Source: Pandoraea horticolens (lineage in GTDB: Bacteria > Pseudomonadota > Gammaproteobacteria > Burkholderiales > Burkholderiaceae). From it: 64,000 bases of DNA. The number at the start of each line of letters is the position of its first letter. Position 1 is the stretch's first letter. Under the pieces are notes generated by a model that was given only the letters and a program-made list of their open reading frames with translations, ran no database searches and was not told the origin of the DNA. The DNA lies in assembly GCF_902459555.1 (NCBI RefSeq), contig NZ_CABPSM010000005.1, forward strand, positions 124,001-188,000, written 5' to 3'. A program made the position numbers and the translations under genes. This document shows positions 54,693 to 63,178 of the stretch, piece after piece.

Positions 54693-55166
54693 TCAGGCCG
54701 AGAGCGGAACGGCCGAGGTGCACTTGATCTCGTCGAGACAAACGCTCGACTTGACGGCGCTCACGCCCGGAATGCGCATCAGCGTATCGAGCAGAAAATC
54801 GGACAACGCCTTCAGGTCGCGGGCGACGACCTTGAGCACATAGTCGATATCCCCCGTCACCGAGAAGCACTCCTGAATCTGCGCCAGTTCCGCAACCAGT
54901 CCCTTGAAGTTCGACAGGTCGCGGATGTGCCCGCGCTCCATCGTCACGTGGACGAACGCGACCACGCTGAATCCGAGCCGTTGCGCGTCGAGTCGGGTGT
55001 CGTACCCCTTGATCACCCCCATCTCTTCGAGCCGCCGGTGACGACGCAGTGTCTGCGCCGGCGACAGCTTGATGGCTTCGGCCAGTTCCAGATTCGAAAT
55101 TCGCCCGTTCGACTGCAAAATCCCCAGCAGCCGGACGTCGATTCGGTCGATCTCGATGTTATGCAC
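54693..55166 (-). CDS. Lrp/AsnC-family regulator next to hppD
   Basis: This encodes 157 residues. The HTH DVRLLGILQSNGRISNLELAEAIKLSPAQTLRRHRRLEEMGVI is followed by the RAM domain (FSVTGDIDYVLKVVARDLKALSDFLLDTLMRIPGVSAVKSSVCLDEIK). It is divergent from hppD across 322 bp and probably controls that gene in response to tyrosine or phenylalanine, like other Lrp proteins beside aromatic amino acid catabolic genes. Its start is supported by normal family length. It is unrelated in position to the other Lrp gene at 14362. Confidence 0.92.
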   Translation of the reverse strand: MHNIEIDRIDVRLLGILQSNGRISNLELAEAIKLSPAQTLRRHRRLEEMGVIKGYDTRLDAQRLGFSVVAFVHVTMERGHIRDLSNFKGLVAELAQIQECFSVTGDIDYVLKVVARDLKALSDFLLDTLMRIPGVSAVKSSVCLDEIKCTSAVPLSA

Positions 55167-55488
55167 TTTTATTTCCCATCACACCATCATGACGAAATAT
55201 TAATTCATAACCTAGGGTTTGCCTACCTTAGTTACGAAATCCTATTTTTCGGCGACCCACTTACACTGGGCGCCGTAAAACGTCGAAATGCCCGCAAGAT
55301 CCTTGTCATTTCAAGGGTTCCGGCAAATGGAACGGACGGAGCACCCTATCCCGACCGAACGGTCAACAAATCACAATTTTGTTGCATCTCCCAGCGCCAC
55401 CGATGGATAACGGATGACAACCACCGGGCAATGCACACGTCCAACAAATCAGTCACCTCACAAATCACCTCACCCAGCCGAGACGATC
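55167..55488. other. Divergent control region between the Lrp gene and hppD
   Basis: This 322-bp gene-free stretch is unusually AT-rich near the Lrp start (55180–55260), as expected for an Lrp target. It contains repeated (A/T)CGAAAT units (near 55192, 55234 and 55283) and an AACAAA/TTTGTT dyad at 55365–55383. No clean promoter hexamers were fixed. Confidence 0.5.
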
Positions 55489-56562
55489 ATGGCCGACCTC
55501 TTTGACAACCCGATGCAATTGATGGGCTTCGAATTCGTGGAATTCGCATCGCCCACACCGAACGTCCTCGAACCGATTTTCGAACAGATGGGCTTCACGC
55601 TCGTGGCGCATCACCGCTCGAAAGACGTGGTGCTGTACCGCCAGGGCAACATCAACTTCATCGTGAATCGCGAGCCGAACAGCGAGGCTGCCTACTTCGC
55701 CGCCGAACATGGCCCGAGCGCTTGCGGCATGGCATTCCGGGTGAAAGACTCGCACAAGGCTTACGCCCGCGCGCTGGAACTCGGCGCCCAACCGGTCGAG
55801 ATCTTGACCGGCCCGATGGAGCTGCGTCTGCCGGCGATCAAGGGCATCGGCGGCGCACCGCTGTATCTCATCGACCGTTTCGAAGAAGGCAAGTCGATCT
55901 ATGACATCGACTTCGAATACATCGAAGGCGTCGATCGTCATCCGGTAGGCCACGGCCTGCGTCTGATCGATCACCTGACGCACAACGTATATCGCGGCCG
56001 CATGGCGTACTGGGCCGGCTTCTACGAGAAGCTGTTCAACTTCCGTGAGATCCGCTACTTCGACATCTCGGGCGAATACACGGGTCTGACGTCCAAAGCC
56101 ATGACGGCACCCGATGGTAAAATCCGCATTCCCCTGAACGAGGAATCGGCCAAGGGTAGCGGCCAGATCGAGGAATTCCTGATGGCCTTCAACGGCGAGG
56201 GCATTCAGCACATTGCGTTCCTCACCGACAACCTGATCGACGTCATCGATCGCCTGCAAATGGCGGGTGTCGACCTGATGACCGCGCCTAACGACTTCTA
56301 CTACGATGCGCTCGAAACCCGTCTGCCGGGTCATGGTCAGCCGGTTGGCGAACTGAAGTCGCGCGGCATCCTGCTCGACGGCACGACCGAAGGCGGCAAG
56401 CCGCGACTCCTGTTGCAGATCTTCTCGAAGACCCTGCTCGGCCCGGTGTTCTTCGAGTTCATCCAGCGTCAGGGCGACGACGGCTTCGGCGAGGGCAACT
56501 TCAAGGCGCTGTTCGAATCGCTCGAGCGCGACCAGATCGAGCGGGGCACGCTCAAGGTCTGA
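55489..56562 (+). CDS. hppD: 4-hydroxyphenylpyruvate dioxygenase
   Basis: This is a 357-residue Fe(II) dioxygenase converting 4-hydroxyphenylpyruvate to homogentisate in tyrosine breakdown. The iron ligands are visible: H162 in DHLTHNV, H241 in [11 protein letters not shown] and E323 in FFEFIQRQG, matching the bacterial enzyme's spacing. The C-terminal gate helix region [20 protein letters not shown] is present. ATG 55489 is the family start. It is divergent from an Lrp regulator and 188 bp before the aromatic amino acid permease gene. Confidence 0.96.
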   Translation: MADLFDNPMQLMGFEFVEFASPTPNVLEPIFEQMGFTLVAHHRSKDVVLYRQGNINFIVNREPNSEAAYFAAEHGPSACGMAFRVKDSHKAYARALELGAQPVEILTGPMELRLPAIKGIGGAPLYLIDRFEEGKSIYDIDFEYIEGVDRHPVGHGLRLIDHLTHNVYRGRMAYWAGFYEKLFNFREIRYFDISGEYTGLTSKAMTAPDGKIRIPLNEESAKGSGQIEEFLMAFNGEGIQHIAFLTDNLIDVIDRLQMAGVDLMTAPNDFYYDALETRLPGHGQPVGELKSRGILLDGTTEGGKPRLLLQIFSKTLLGPVFFEFIQRQGDDGFGEGNFKALFESLERDQIERGTLKV

Positions 56563-56750
56563 GTCCAGGGGAGACACCCGGCGGTATATGCCCCGGGCTC
56601 ACGATCATCGTTCGCCGCGATGATCCCAAAGGACACGGCGACGGCACCATGAGTGCCGCGCCGTGGCGGCTCAACGGTTCCGGTTCGTTCCAACAGAACG
56701 AAAACAGAGAAGCGCGCCGCTTGGTAACGAAGGTAGGGTAAGGAACAGAC

Positions 56751-58136
56751 ATGTCCGGCAACGCAGCAAATGAAGGCTCGCTCCACCGCGGCCTGAAGAA
56801 TCGTCACATCCAATTGATCGCGCTGGGTGGCGCGATCGGCACCGGCCTCTTTCTCGGCATCGCACAAACCATCAAGACCGCTGGCCCATCCGTTCTGCTG
56901 GGCTACGCCATCGCGGGCGTCGTCGCGTTTTTTATCATGCGACAGCTCGGTGAAATGGTCGTCGACGAGCCCGTTGCCGGCTCGTTCAGCTACTTCGCCA
57001 ACAAATATTGCGGCCAGTTCGCAGGCTTCGTCTCCGGCTGGAACTACTGGGTGCTCTACGTGCTGGTCTCGATGGCCGAACTCTCGGCCGTGGGCATTTA
57101 CGTGCAGTACTGGTGGCCCGCCATTCCCACCTGGGTCTCGGCCCTCGTGTGCTTCGGCATCATCAACGCCGTCAATCTCTCCAGCGTGAAGTCGTACGGC
57201 GAGACGGAGTTCTGGTTCGCCATCATCAAGGTCGCCGCTATCGTCGGCATGATCGGGTTCGGCGCCTACCTGCTCTTCTCCGGTAACGCGGGCCCCGACG
57301 CCAGCGTGACCAACCTGTGGCGGCACGGCGGCTTCTTCCCGAACGGCGTGTCGGGCCTCGTCATGGCGATGGCCGTCATCATGTTCTCGTTCGGCGGACT
57401 GGAGCTCGTCGGCATCACCGCTGCCGAAGCCGACAATCCTTCGCGCACCATCCCGCGCGCGACCAATCAGGTCATCTACCGCATTCTGATTTTCTACGTC
57501 GGCGCCCTCGGCGTACTGCTCTCGCTGTACCCGTGGGAAAAGGTCGTGACCGGCGGCAGCCCGTTCGTGCTGATCTTCCACGAACTGAACAGCAACGTCG
57601 TTGCCCATGTGCTCAATGCCGTGGTGCTCACGGCTGCGCTGTCGGTCTACAACAGTTGCGTGTACTGCAACAGCCGCATGCTGTACGGTCTGGCCGTTCA
57701 GGGCAACGCGCCGCGCGCCCTGCTCAAGGTGAACGCCCGCGGTATCCCGCTCGCAGCGCTCGGCGTCTCGGCGGCCGCAACCGCGGTGTGTGTGGTGATC
57801 AACTACTTCATGCCGGGCAAGGCGTTCCAACTGTTGATGGGGCTGGTCGTATCGGCACTCATCATCAACTGGGCGATGATCAGCGTGATTCATCTGGCCT
57901 TCCGCCGTGCCAAGGCGCGTGCAGGCGAAACCACGCTGTTCAAGAGCCTCGGCTATCCGCTCACCAATTACGTGTGCCTCCTGTTCCTCGGCGGCATTCT
58001 GGTCGTGATGTACCTGATCCCGGATCTGCGCATTTCGGTCTACCTGATCCCGGTGTGGCTGGTCGTGCTCGGCATCGGTTATCGCCTGCGTCAGAAGAAC
58101 AGCGCCGCCCCGGTTCCCGTCCACGCAACACGCTAA
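56751..58136 (+). CDS. aroP: Aromatic amino acid permease (APC family, AroP-like)
   Basis: This is a 461-residue, 12-helix APC-family transporter. The N-terminal LHRGLKNRHIQLIALGGAIGTGLFLG is the amino acid permease signature, followed by GEMVVDEPVAGSFSYFANKYC and FSFGGLELVGITAAEADNPSRTIP. The sequence fits AroP/PheP/GABA-permease relatives. Its place between hppD and tyrB supports aromatic amino acids as substrate. The ribosome site is weak (GTAAGGAAC). It probably shares a transcript with tyrB, 213 bp downstream, although a GC hairpin lies between. Confidence 0.88.
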   Translation: MSGNAANEGSLHRGLKNRHIQLIALGGAIGTGLFLGIAQTIKTAGPSVLLGYAIAGVVAFFIMRQLGEMVVDEPVAGSFSYFANKYCGQFAGFVSGWNYWVLYVLVSMAELSAVGIYVQYWWPAIPTWVSALVCFGIINAVNLSSVKSYGETEFWFAIIKVAAIVGMIGFGAYLLFSGNAGPDASVTNLWRHGGFFPNGVSGLVMAMAVIMFSFGGLELVGITAAEADNPSRTIPRATNQVIYRILIFYVGALGVLLSLYPWEKVVTGGSPFVLIFHELNSNVVAHVLNAVVLTAALSVYNSCVYCNSRMLYGLAVQGNAPRALLKVNARGIPLAALGVSAAATAVCVVINYFMPGKAFQLLMGLVVSALIINWAMISVIHLAFRRAKARAGETTLFKSLGYPLTNYVCLLFLGGILVVMYLIPDLRISVYLIPVWLVVLGIGYRLRQKNSAAPVPVHATR

Positions 58137-58197
58137 GCCGCACATCGCCGGGCCGATCGGCCCCGGCAACCACCGGCCTCAAGAAAACGCCGCATCC

Positions 58198-58220
58198 CCC
58201 CGGGCGCCAGCCGCCCGGGG
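58198..58220. repeat. GC-rich hairpin between aroP and tyrB
   Basis: CCCCGGGCG / CGCCCGGGG (9-bp perfect arms, 5-nt loop) lies 61 bp after the aroP stop. There is no U-tract. It may separate the two transcripts partly or stabilise aroP mRNA. Confidence 0.45.
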
Positions 58221-58349
58221 CATACCCGGCGACACCTCACTAGCGGTATCATCGGTTGTTTGCATCGCCGGGGCCGCCAGAACCGCCCGGCTGGCCCGGC
58301 GCTCTCTCAGCGCGCGATACCGACTTTCTTTCGTTTTCCAGGAACTGCC

Positions 58350-59549
58350 ATGTTCGAACATATCGATGCCTACCCCGGTGACCCGATCCTGTCGCTCAAT
58401 GAGAATTTCGCGAAAGATCCCCGTACCAACAAGGTCAACCTGAGCATCGGCATCTATTACGACGACGAAGGCCGTCTGCCGGTCATGCAGGCCGTGCGTC
58501 AGGCCGAAGCGCTGCTGCTCGCCGAAGTCGGTCCGAAGCCGTACCTGCCGATGGCGGGCTTCGCCGACTATCGCGACGTCGTGCAATCTCTCGTGTTCGG
58601 TGAAGACTCACCGGCCCGCAAGGCCGGCAGCATCGCCACGGTGCAGACGCTGGGCGGCTCGGGCGCGCTCAAGGTCGGTGCCGACTTCATCAAGCGCTAC
58701 TTCCCCGGCTCGCAGGTGTGGGTGAGCGATCCGACGTGGGACAACCATCGCTTCATCTTCGAGCGCGCCGGTTTCACCGTGAATACGTATCCGTATTACG
58801 ACGAAGCCACCGGCGGTCTGCAATTCGAAGCGATGGTCGATGCCATCGACAAACTGCCGGCGCGCAGCGTGGTACTGCTGCACGCGTGCTGTCACAACCC
58901 GACCGGCGTCGATCTGAACGACGCACAGTGGGTGCAACTGATCGATGTGCTCAAGAAGCGCGAACTGCTGCCTTTCGTGGACATGGCGTATCAGGGATTC
59001 GGCTCGGGCATCGACGCCGACGCCTTTGTGATCCGCGAGCTGGCCCGTCAGAGCGTGCCGGCCTTCGTCGCCAATTCGTTCTCGAAGAACTTCTCGCTGT
59101 ACGGCGAGCGTTGCGGCGGGCTGTCGGTCATTTGCGAATCGGCGGAAGCGGCCGATCGCGTGCTGGGGCAACTGACGAGCGCGGTGCGCTCGAACTACAG
59201 CAACCCGCCGACGCACGGCGCGAAGATCGTTGCCAAGGTGCTGAGCACGCCGGAACTGCGCAAGTCGTGGGAAGCCGAACTCGCCGAGATGTGCCAGCGC
59301 ATCACGCGCATGCGCGGCGCGATTCACGAAGGCCTTCGCGGCCATGTGCCCGACAACATGCTCTCGCGCTATCTTGAGCAGCGCGGCATGTTCACATACA
59401 CGGGACTGTCGGCGGCACAAGTCGATGTACTGCGCGAACAGCATGGCGTCTATCTGATTCGCTCGGGCCGCATGTGCGTGGCCGGCCTGAACGAGAAGAA
59501 CGTCGGTGTGGTAGCCGACAGCATTGCAAAGGTGCTGAACAACGCCTGA
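58350..59549 (+). CDS. tyrB: Aromatic amino acid transaminase
   Basis: This is a 399-residue class I aminotransferase of the TyrB/AspC group. The PLP lysine K246 lies in ANSFSKNFSLYGER. Substrate and cofactor contacts are in GGSGAL, CCHNPTGVDL, VDMAYQGFGSG and the C-terminal Arg in IRSGRMCVAGLN. It converts tyrosine and phenylalanine to the aryl-pyruvates used by HppD. ATG 58350 has AGGA upstream; the open frame before it is non-coding. A strong two-way terminator follows the stop. Confidence 0.93.
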   Translation: MFEHIDAYPGDPILSLNENFAKDPRTNKVNLSIGIYYDDEGRLPVMQAVRQAEALLLAEVGPKPYLPMAGFADYRDVVQSLVFGEDSPARKAGSIATVQTLGGSGALKVGADFIKRYFPGSQVWVSDPTWDNHRFIFERAGFTVNTYPYYDEATGGLQFEAMVDAIDKLPARSVVLLHACCHNPTGVDLNDAQWVQLIDVLKKRELLPFVDMAYQGFGSGIDADAFVIRELARQSVPAFVANSFSKNFSLYGERCGGLSVICESAEAADRVLGQLTSAVRSNYSNPPTHGAKIVAKVLSTPELRKSWEAELAEMCQRITRMRGAIHEGLRGHVPDNMLSRYLEQRGMFTYTGLSAAQVDVLREQHGVYLIRSGRMCVAGLNEKNVGVVADSIAKVLNNA

Positions 59550-59582
59550 GCATCGGTCGACACCTGAAGCTGGCAAGAAAAA

Positions 59583-59608
59583 GGGACGGCACATGCCGTC
59601 CCTTTTTT
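59583..59608. terminator. Bidirectional rho-independent terminator
   Basis: The stem GGGACGGCA / TGCCGTCCC is flanked by an A-run on the left and TTTTTT on the right, so it can end both tyrB (plus) and the convergent hydrolase gene (minus). Confidence 0.9.
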
Positions 59609-59624
59609 CATGTCTCGAAACGCC

Positions 59625-60452
59625 TCAGGACGCCTTGCGCAGGAACTCGAGCAGATCGGCGTTCACCTTGTCGGCCTCGACGACGCACATGCCGTGCGCA
59701 CCACCCGGATAGACCTTCAGCGTGGCGTTCTTGACGATCTGCGCGGTGAGTTTGCCCGAGTCGTCGATGGGTACGATCTGATCGTCGTCGCCATGCAGCA
59801 CAAGCGTCGGCACGTCGATCTTCTTCAGATCCGCGGTGTAGTCCACTTCCGAGAATTCCTTGATGCAAAGATACTGGCCCAGATGCGAGCCCCACATCCC
59901 TTGCAGCCAGAATGCATCGATCACCCCCTGCGACGCCTTGGCATTCGGCCGGTTGTACCCGAAAAACGGCACAGCCAGATCCCGATAGAACTGTGAGCGA
60001 TTGCCCACCACATTCGCGCGAATTTCGTCGAACACGCCGATGGGCAGACCGTTCGGATTCTTGTCCGACTTGACCATGATGGGCGGCACCGCGCCGATCA
60101 GCACCGCCTGCGCGGCACGGCGCGTGCCATGACGGCCGAGATAGTGCGCCACTTCACCGCCACCCGTGGAGTGCCCCACGAACGTGGCGTCGTGCAGATC
60201 GAGCGATTCGACCAACGCCGCCAGATCGTCGGCGTAGGTGTCCATGTCGTTACCGGTGCCGGGCTGATCCGAGCGACCGTGCCCGCGGCGGTCATGGGCG
60301 ATGACGCGAAACCCGTGCTGCACCAGAAACAGCATCTGGGCGTCCCACGCGTCGGCGCTCAGCGGCCACCCGTGCGAGAACACCACTGGGCGGCCCTTGC
60401 CCCAGTCTTTGTAGAAAATCGAGGTGCCATCCTTCGTCTTGAAAGTGCTCAT
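59625..60452 (-). CDS. Alpha/beta hydrolase, non-heme chloroperoxidase/arylesterase type
   Basis: This is a 275-residue hydrolase of the cofactor-free haloperoxidase family. The nucleophile is S95 in [19 protein letters not shown], the acid lies in [13 protein letters not shown] and the His in [12 protein letters not shown]. The oxyanion region is [16 protein letters not shown] 60452 has AAGGA upstream and gives the standard [17 protein letters not shown] start; the open frame before it is not coding. These enzymes hydrolyse aryl or lactone esters and can make peracids. It stands alone, opposite a GST gene. Confidence 0.92.
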   Translation of the reverse strand: MSTFKTKDGTSIFYKDWGKGRPVVFSHGWPLSADAWDAQMLFLVQHGFRVIAHDRRGHGRSDQPGTGNDMDTYADDLAALVESLDLHDATFVGHSTGGGEVAHYLGRHGTRRAAQAVLIGAVPPIMVKSDKNPNGLPIGVFDEIRANVVGNRSQFYRDLAVPFFGYNRPNAKASQGVIDAFWLQGMWGSHLGQYLCIKEFSEVDYTADLKKIDVPTLVLHGDDDQIVPIDDSGKLTAQIVKNATLKVYPGGAHGMCVVEADKVNADLLEFLRKAS

Positions 60453-60858
60453 GATGCGATCCTTGCGCAGTGCGCGATTGAACGACAACGAGGCGTGCCG
60501 GCCGGGGCGTCTGTAGAGGCGAGATGCCACGTCGCGGCACGGAAGGCGGCGGGGCAGGGTTTGCCGGCCATCGTGACAGGACTTCACATGTCGGAGTGCC
60601 ATGCAACCGTCGTGAAGGTCTTCAATTTAAGACGGCAATGCGCGTGCATGCAAGGTGAAAATGCTTGATGATTTCGTGAGCGAGATTCACGAAACATGCC
60701 CCATGAGTGTCATGAACGGCAAACCGGTAAACACGATGCCCATCGCTGGTGCACACCTGGCGCCGCCGTGCATCCGTCGTCAGCACATCTAGGCGCTTGG
60801 CGTTATATTGGCTGTCCCGCGGCCGTGCTGGCCGCTTATCACGAATGCGCCGATCCCC
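60453..60858. other. Divergent intergenic region between hydrolase and GST genes
   Basis: This 406-bp gene-free stretch has an operator-like dyad at 60672–60694 and a TATATT that could serve as -10 for the GST gene near 60805. Open frames here are shadows without ribosome sites. Confidence 0.55.
60672..60694. promoter_or_regulatory. Operator-like dyad between hydrolase and GST genes
   Basis: TTTCGTGA and TCACGAAA are perfect 8-bp arms separated by GCGAGAT. The site lies 220 bp before the hydrolase start and 164 bp before the GST start. The form fits a TetR/LysR-like dimer; no regulator gene is adjacent. Confidence 0.45.
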
Positions 60859-61578
60859 ATGTCCGATCAGTCCGCCGATTTGTCTCAGTTTCCCATCACG
60901 CGCAAGTGGCCTGCTGCGCACCCCGACCGTCTGCAACTGTATTCGCTGCCCACGCCCAACGGCGTGAAAGTGTCGATCATGCTCGAGGAAATCGGGCTGC
61001 CGTATGAAGTGCATCTGGTGAACTTCCAGACCGACGACCAGCTCTCGCCCGAGTTTCTGTCGCTCAACCCCAACAACAAGATTCCCGCGATCCTCGATCC
61101 GAACGGCCCCGGCGGAAAGCCGCTGCCGCTGTTCGAGTCGGGCGCGATTCTCTGGTATCTCGCCGAAAAAACCGGCAAGTTGCTGCCCGCCGGCCCGGCC
61201 GCGCGCTATGAAACGCTGCAATGGGTGATGTTCCAGATGGGCGGTGTCGGGCCGATGTTCGGTCAGGTGGGCTTCTTCCACAAATTCGCGGGCAAAGATT
61301 TCGAAGACAAGCGTCCGCGCGAGCGCTATGTGAACGAATCGAAGCGTCTGCTCGGCGTGCTCGATGCGCGTCTGGCGAATCGCCGGTGGATCATGGGCGA
61401 CGACTACACGATTGCCGACATCGCGACGTTCCCGTGGATCAGAAACCTGGTCGGCTTTTACGAGGCAGGCGAACTGGTCGATTTCGCCCAGTTCAAGAAC
61501 GTGCAACGTGCGCTCGCGGCGTTCGTCGAACGCCCTGCCGTCGTTCGCGGACTCGACATCCCGAAGCGCCCTGCATAA
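60859..61578 (+). CDS. Glutathione S-transferase, YfcG/GstB-like
   Basis: This is a 239-residue GST with an N-terminal thioredoxin-like domain (LQLYSLPTPNGVKVSIMLEEIGLPYEVHLVNF, cis-Pro in NNKIPAILDP, and the ES motif LFESGAILWYLAEKTG) and an all-helical C-terminal domain (WIMGDDYTIADIATFPWIRNL). The TPNG at the N-terminus is the YfcG/Ure2-like active region, associated with disulfide-bond reductase activity rather than conjugation. ATG 60859 is chosen by family start; the ribosome site is weak. It is divergent from the hydrolase. Confidence 0.92.
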   Translation: MSDQSADLSQFPITRKWPAAHPDRLQLYSLPTPNGVKVSIMLEEIGLPYEVHLVNFQTDDQLSPEFLSLNPNNKIPAILDPNGPGGKPLPLFESGAILWYLAEKTGKLLPAGPAARYETLQWVMFQMGGVGPMFGQVGFFHKFAGKDFEDKRPRERYVNESKRLLGVLDARLANRRWIMGDDYTIADIATFPWIRNLVGFYEAGELVDFAQFKNVQRALAAFVERPAVVRGLDIPKRPA

Positions 61579-61603
61579 GCACGTATGAGCGCAAACGAGC
61601 GCG

Positions 61604-61637
61604 AAAAAAAGCCGGCGCATCGATGAGATGGCCGGCT
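61604..61637 (-). terminator. Rho-independent terminator of the formate dehydrogenase gene
   Basis: On the minus strand AGCCGGC…GCCGGCT (7 bp, with an inner CATC/GATG stem) is followed directly by seven T residues. It lies 124 bp beyond the fdh stop and just after the convergent GST gene. Confidence 0.85.
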
Positions 61638-61761
61638 GAGAACGCGACGAGGCACGGGGAGGTCGTACCCCGCCACACGTCGGACGGTTAGACCGACGCC
61701 CCCGCAGGGAGCCTTCCAACACTGCGTTGACTACGGTGAACCTTCACGTTGGACGCTGGCG

Positions 61762-62967
61762 TCAGGCCGACTTCCTGAAGCGAGCCGCTTCTTCCGAGCC
61801 GCCCGTGGCGTTACCGGCGCTGTATGAGTGAGCGCCCACCCCGGCGAGCTTGCCGCCCTGCACGATGAGATACTCGTTGCGAATCGGGCGATTCTCGAAG
61901 TAGCACTCCAGAATCTCGCGCGTGCCTGCGGCGTAACGTGTCTGTGCCGAGAGGCTGGTACCGGAGATATGCGGCGTCATACCGTGGTGCGGCATACTGC
62001 GCCACGGATGATCGGCCGGCGCCGGTTGCGGGAACCACACATCGCCGCCGTAGCCGGCGAGTTGACCGCTCTCGAGGGCGGCCGCCACCGCGTCGCGGTC
62101 GCACAACTTGCCGCGTGCCGTGTTGATCAGATACGCCCCGCGCTTGAAGTGCTTCAGGCTGTCGGCGTTGATCATGTGCTCCGTTTCCGGGTGCAGCGGG
62201 CAGTTCAGCGTAACCACGTCGCAAACCTTCGCCAGGCTCTCGAGGCTCGTGTGGTGCGTGAGGTTCAGTTCCTTCTCGACCGACGCCGGCAGACGGTGGC
62301 GATCGAGATAGTGCAGATGCGTGCCGAACGGCTTCATCAGGCGCAGCACGCGCAGACCGATCCGCCCTGCGGCGACCGTGCCGACATGCATGCCTTCCAG
62401 ATCGTACGAACGCTCAACGCAATCGGCGATGTTCCAGCCGCCCTTGAGTACCCAGTTGTACGACGGCAGATAGTTACGCACGAGCGCGAGCGTGGTCATC
62501 ATTACGTGTTCGGCAACGCTGTTGCTGTTGCAGTACGTCACTTCCGCGACCGTGATGCCGTGTTCCATCGCGGCTTGCAGATCGGTGTGATCCGAGCCGA
62601 TGCCGGCGGTCACGATCATCTTCAGTCGCTTCGCTCGCTTGATACGCTCGGCCGTCATGTAGGCGGGCCAGAACGGTTGCGAGATCACGATTTCGGCGTC
62701 GGCCAGTTCGCGGTCGAGCACGCTGTCGCCGCCATCCTTGCTCGACGTCACCACGAGTTGGTGGCCGTTCGATTCGAGGTACTTGCGCAGGCCCAGTTCG
62801 CCCGACACGCTGCCGAGCAGTGCCCCCGGCGGGAAGTCGATGGCGCGCGGCGTCGGCAGCGACTGACCATCGGGATACGATTCGATCTTGGGCAGATCGT
62901 CGCGGGCGTAGGTCTTCGGGTATCCGGTGACGGGGTCGTCGTACAGTACACATACAATCTTTGCCAT
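61762..62967 (-). CDS. fdh: NAD-dependent formate dehydrogenase
   Basis: This is a 401-residue D-2-hydroxyacid-dehydrogenase-fold formate dehydrogenase oxidising formate to CO2 with NAD+. The features of the cofactor-free enzyme are the N-terminal KIVCVLYDDPVTGYPKTYARDDLP, IVTAGIGSDHTDLQAA, the Rossmann loop GTVAAGRIGLRVLR, catalytic Arg in NTARGKLCDRD, and the Gln–His pair in WFPQPAPADHPWR and TPHISGTSLSAQ. ATG 62967 has AGGAG upstream. A LysR gene lies upstream on the same strand and is the likely regulator. Confidence 0.95.
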   Translation of the reverse strand: MAKIVCVLYDDPVTGYPKTYARDDLPKIESYPDGQSLPTPRAIDFPPGALLGSVSGELGLRKYLESNGHQLVVTSSKDGGDSVLDRELADAEIVISQPFWPAYMTAERIKRAKRLKMIVTAGIGSDHTDLQAAMEHGITVAEVTYCNSNSVAEHVMMTTLALVRNYLPSYNWVLKGGWNIADCVERSYDLEGMHVGTVAAGRIGLRVLRLMKPFGTHLHYLDRHRLPASVEKELNLTHHTSLESLAKVCDVVTLNCPLHPETEHMINADSLKHFKRGAYLINTARGKLCDRDAVAAALESGQLAGYGGDVWFPQPAPADHPWRSMPHHGMTPHISGTSLSAQTRYAAGTREILECYFENRPIRNEYLIVQGGKLAGVGAHSYSAGNATGGSEEAARFRKSA

Positions 62968-63178
62968 GGTATCTCGCTCCTGAAATGATGGTCTACACAT
63001 GTCTGCGTTGGCGACGCATCACGGCGTCGCTGCATTGAGGCCAATCATCGATGCCACAGACACGCTTGGAAAATCGTTCCGGCCGATCGATTGATCGGTA
63101 AGACCTATCAACTCGCGGGGCGATGGCTCGGACGCCGGCCGATCCCCAGGGCAGTGGCGGCGAAGCGAACGATCCGAA

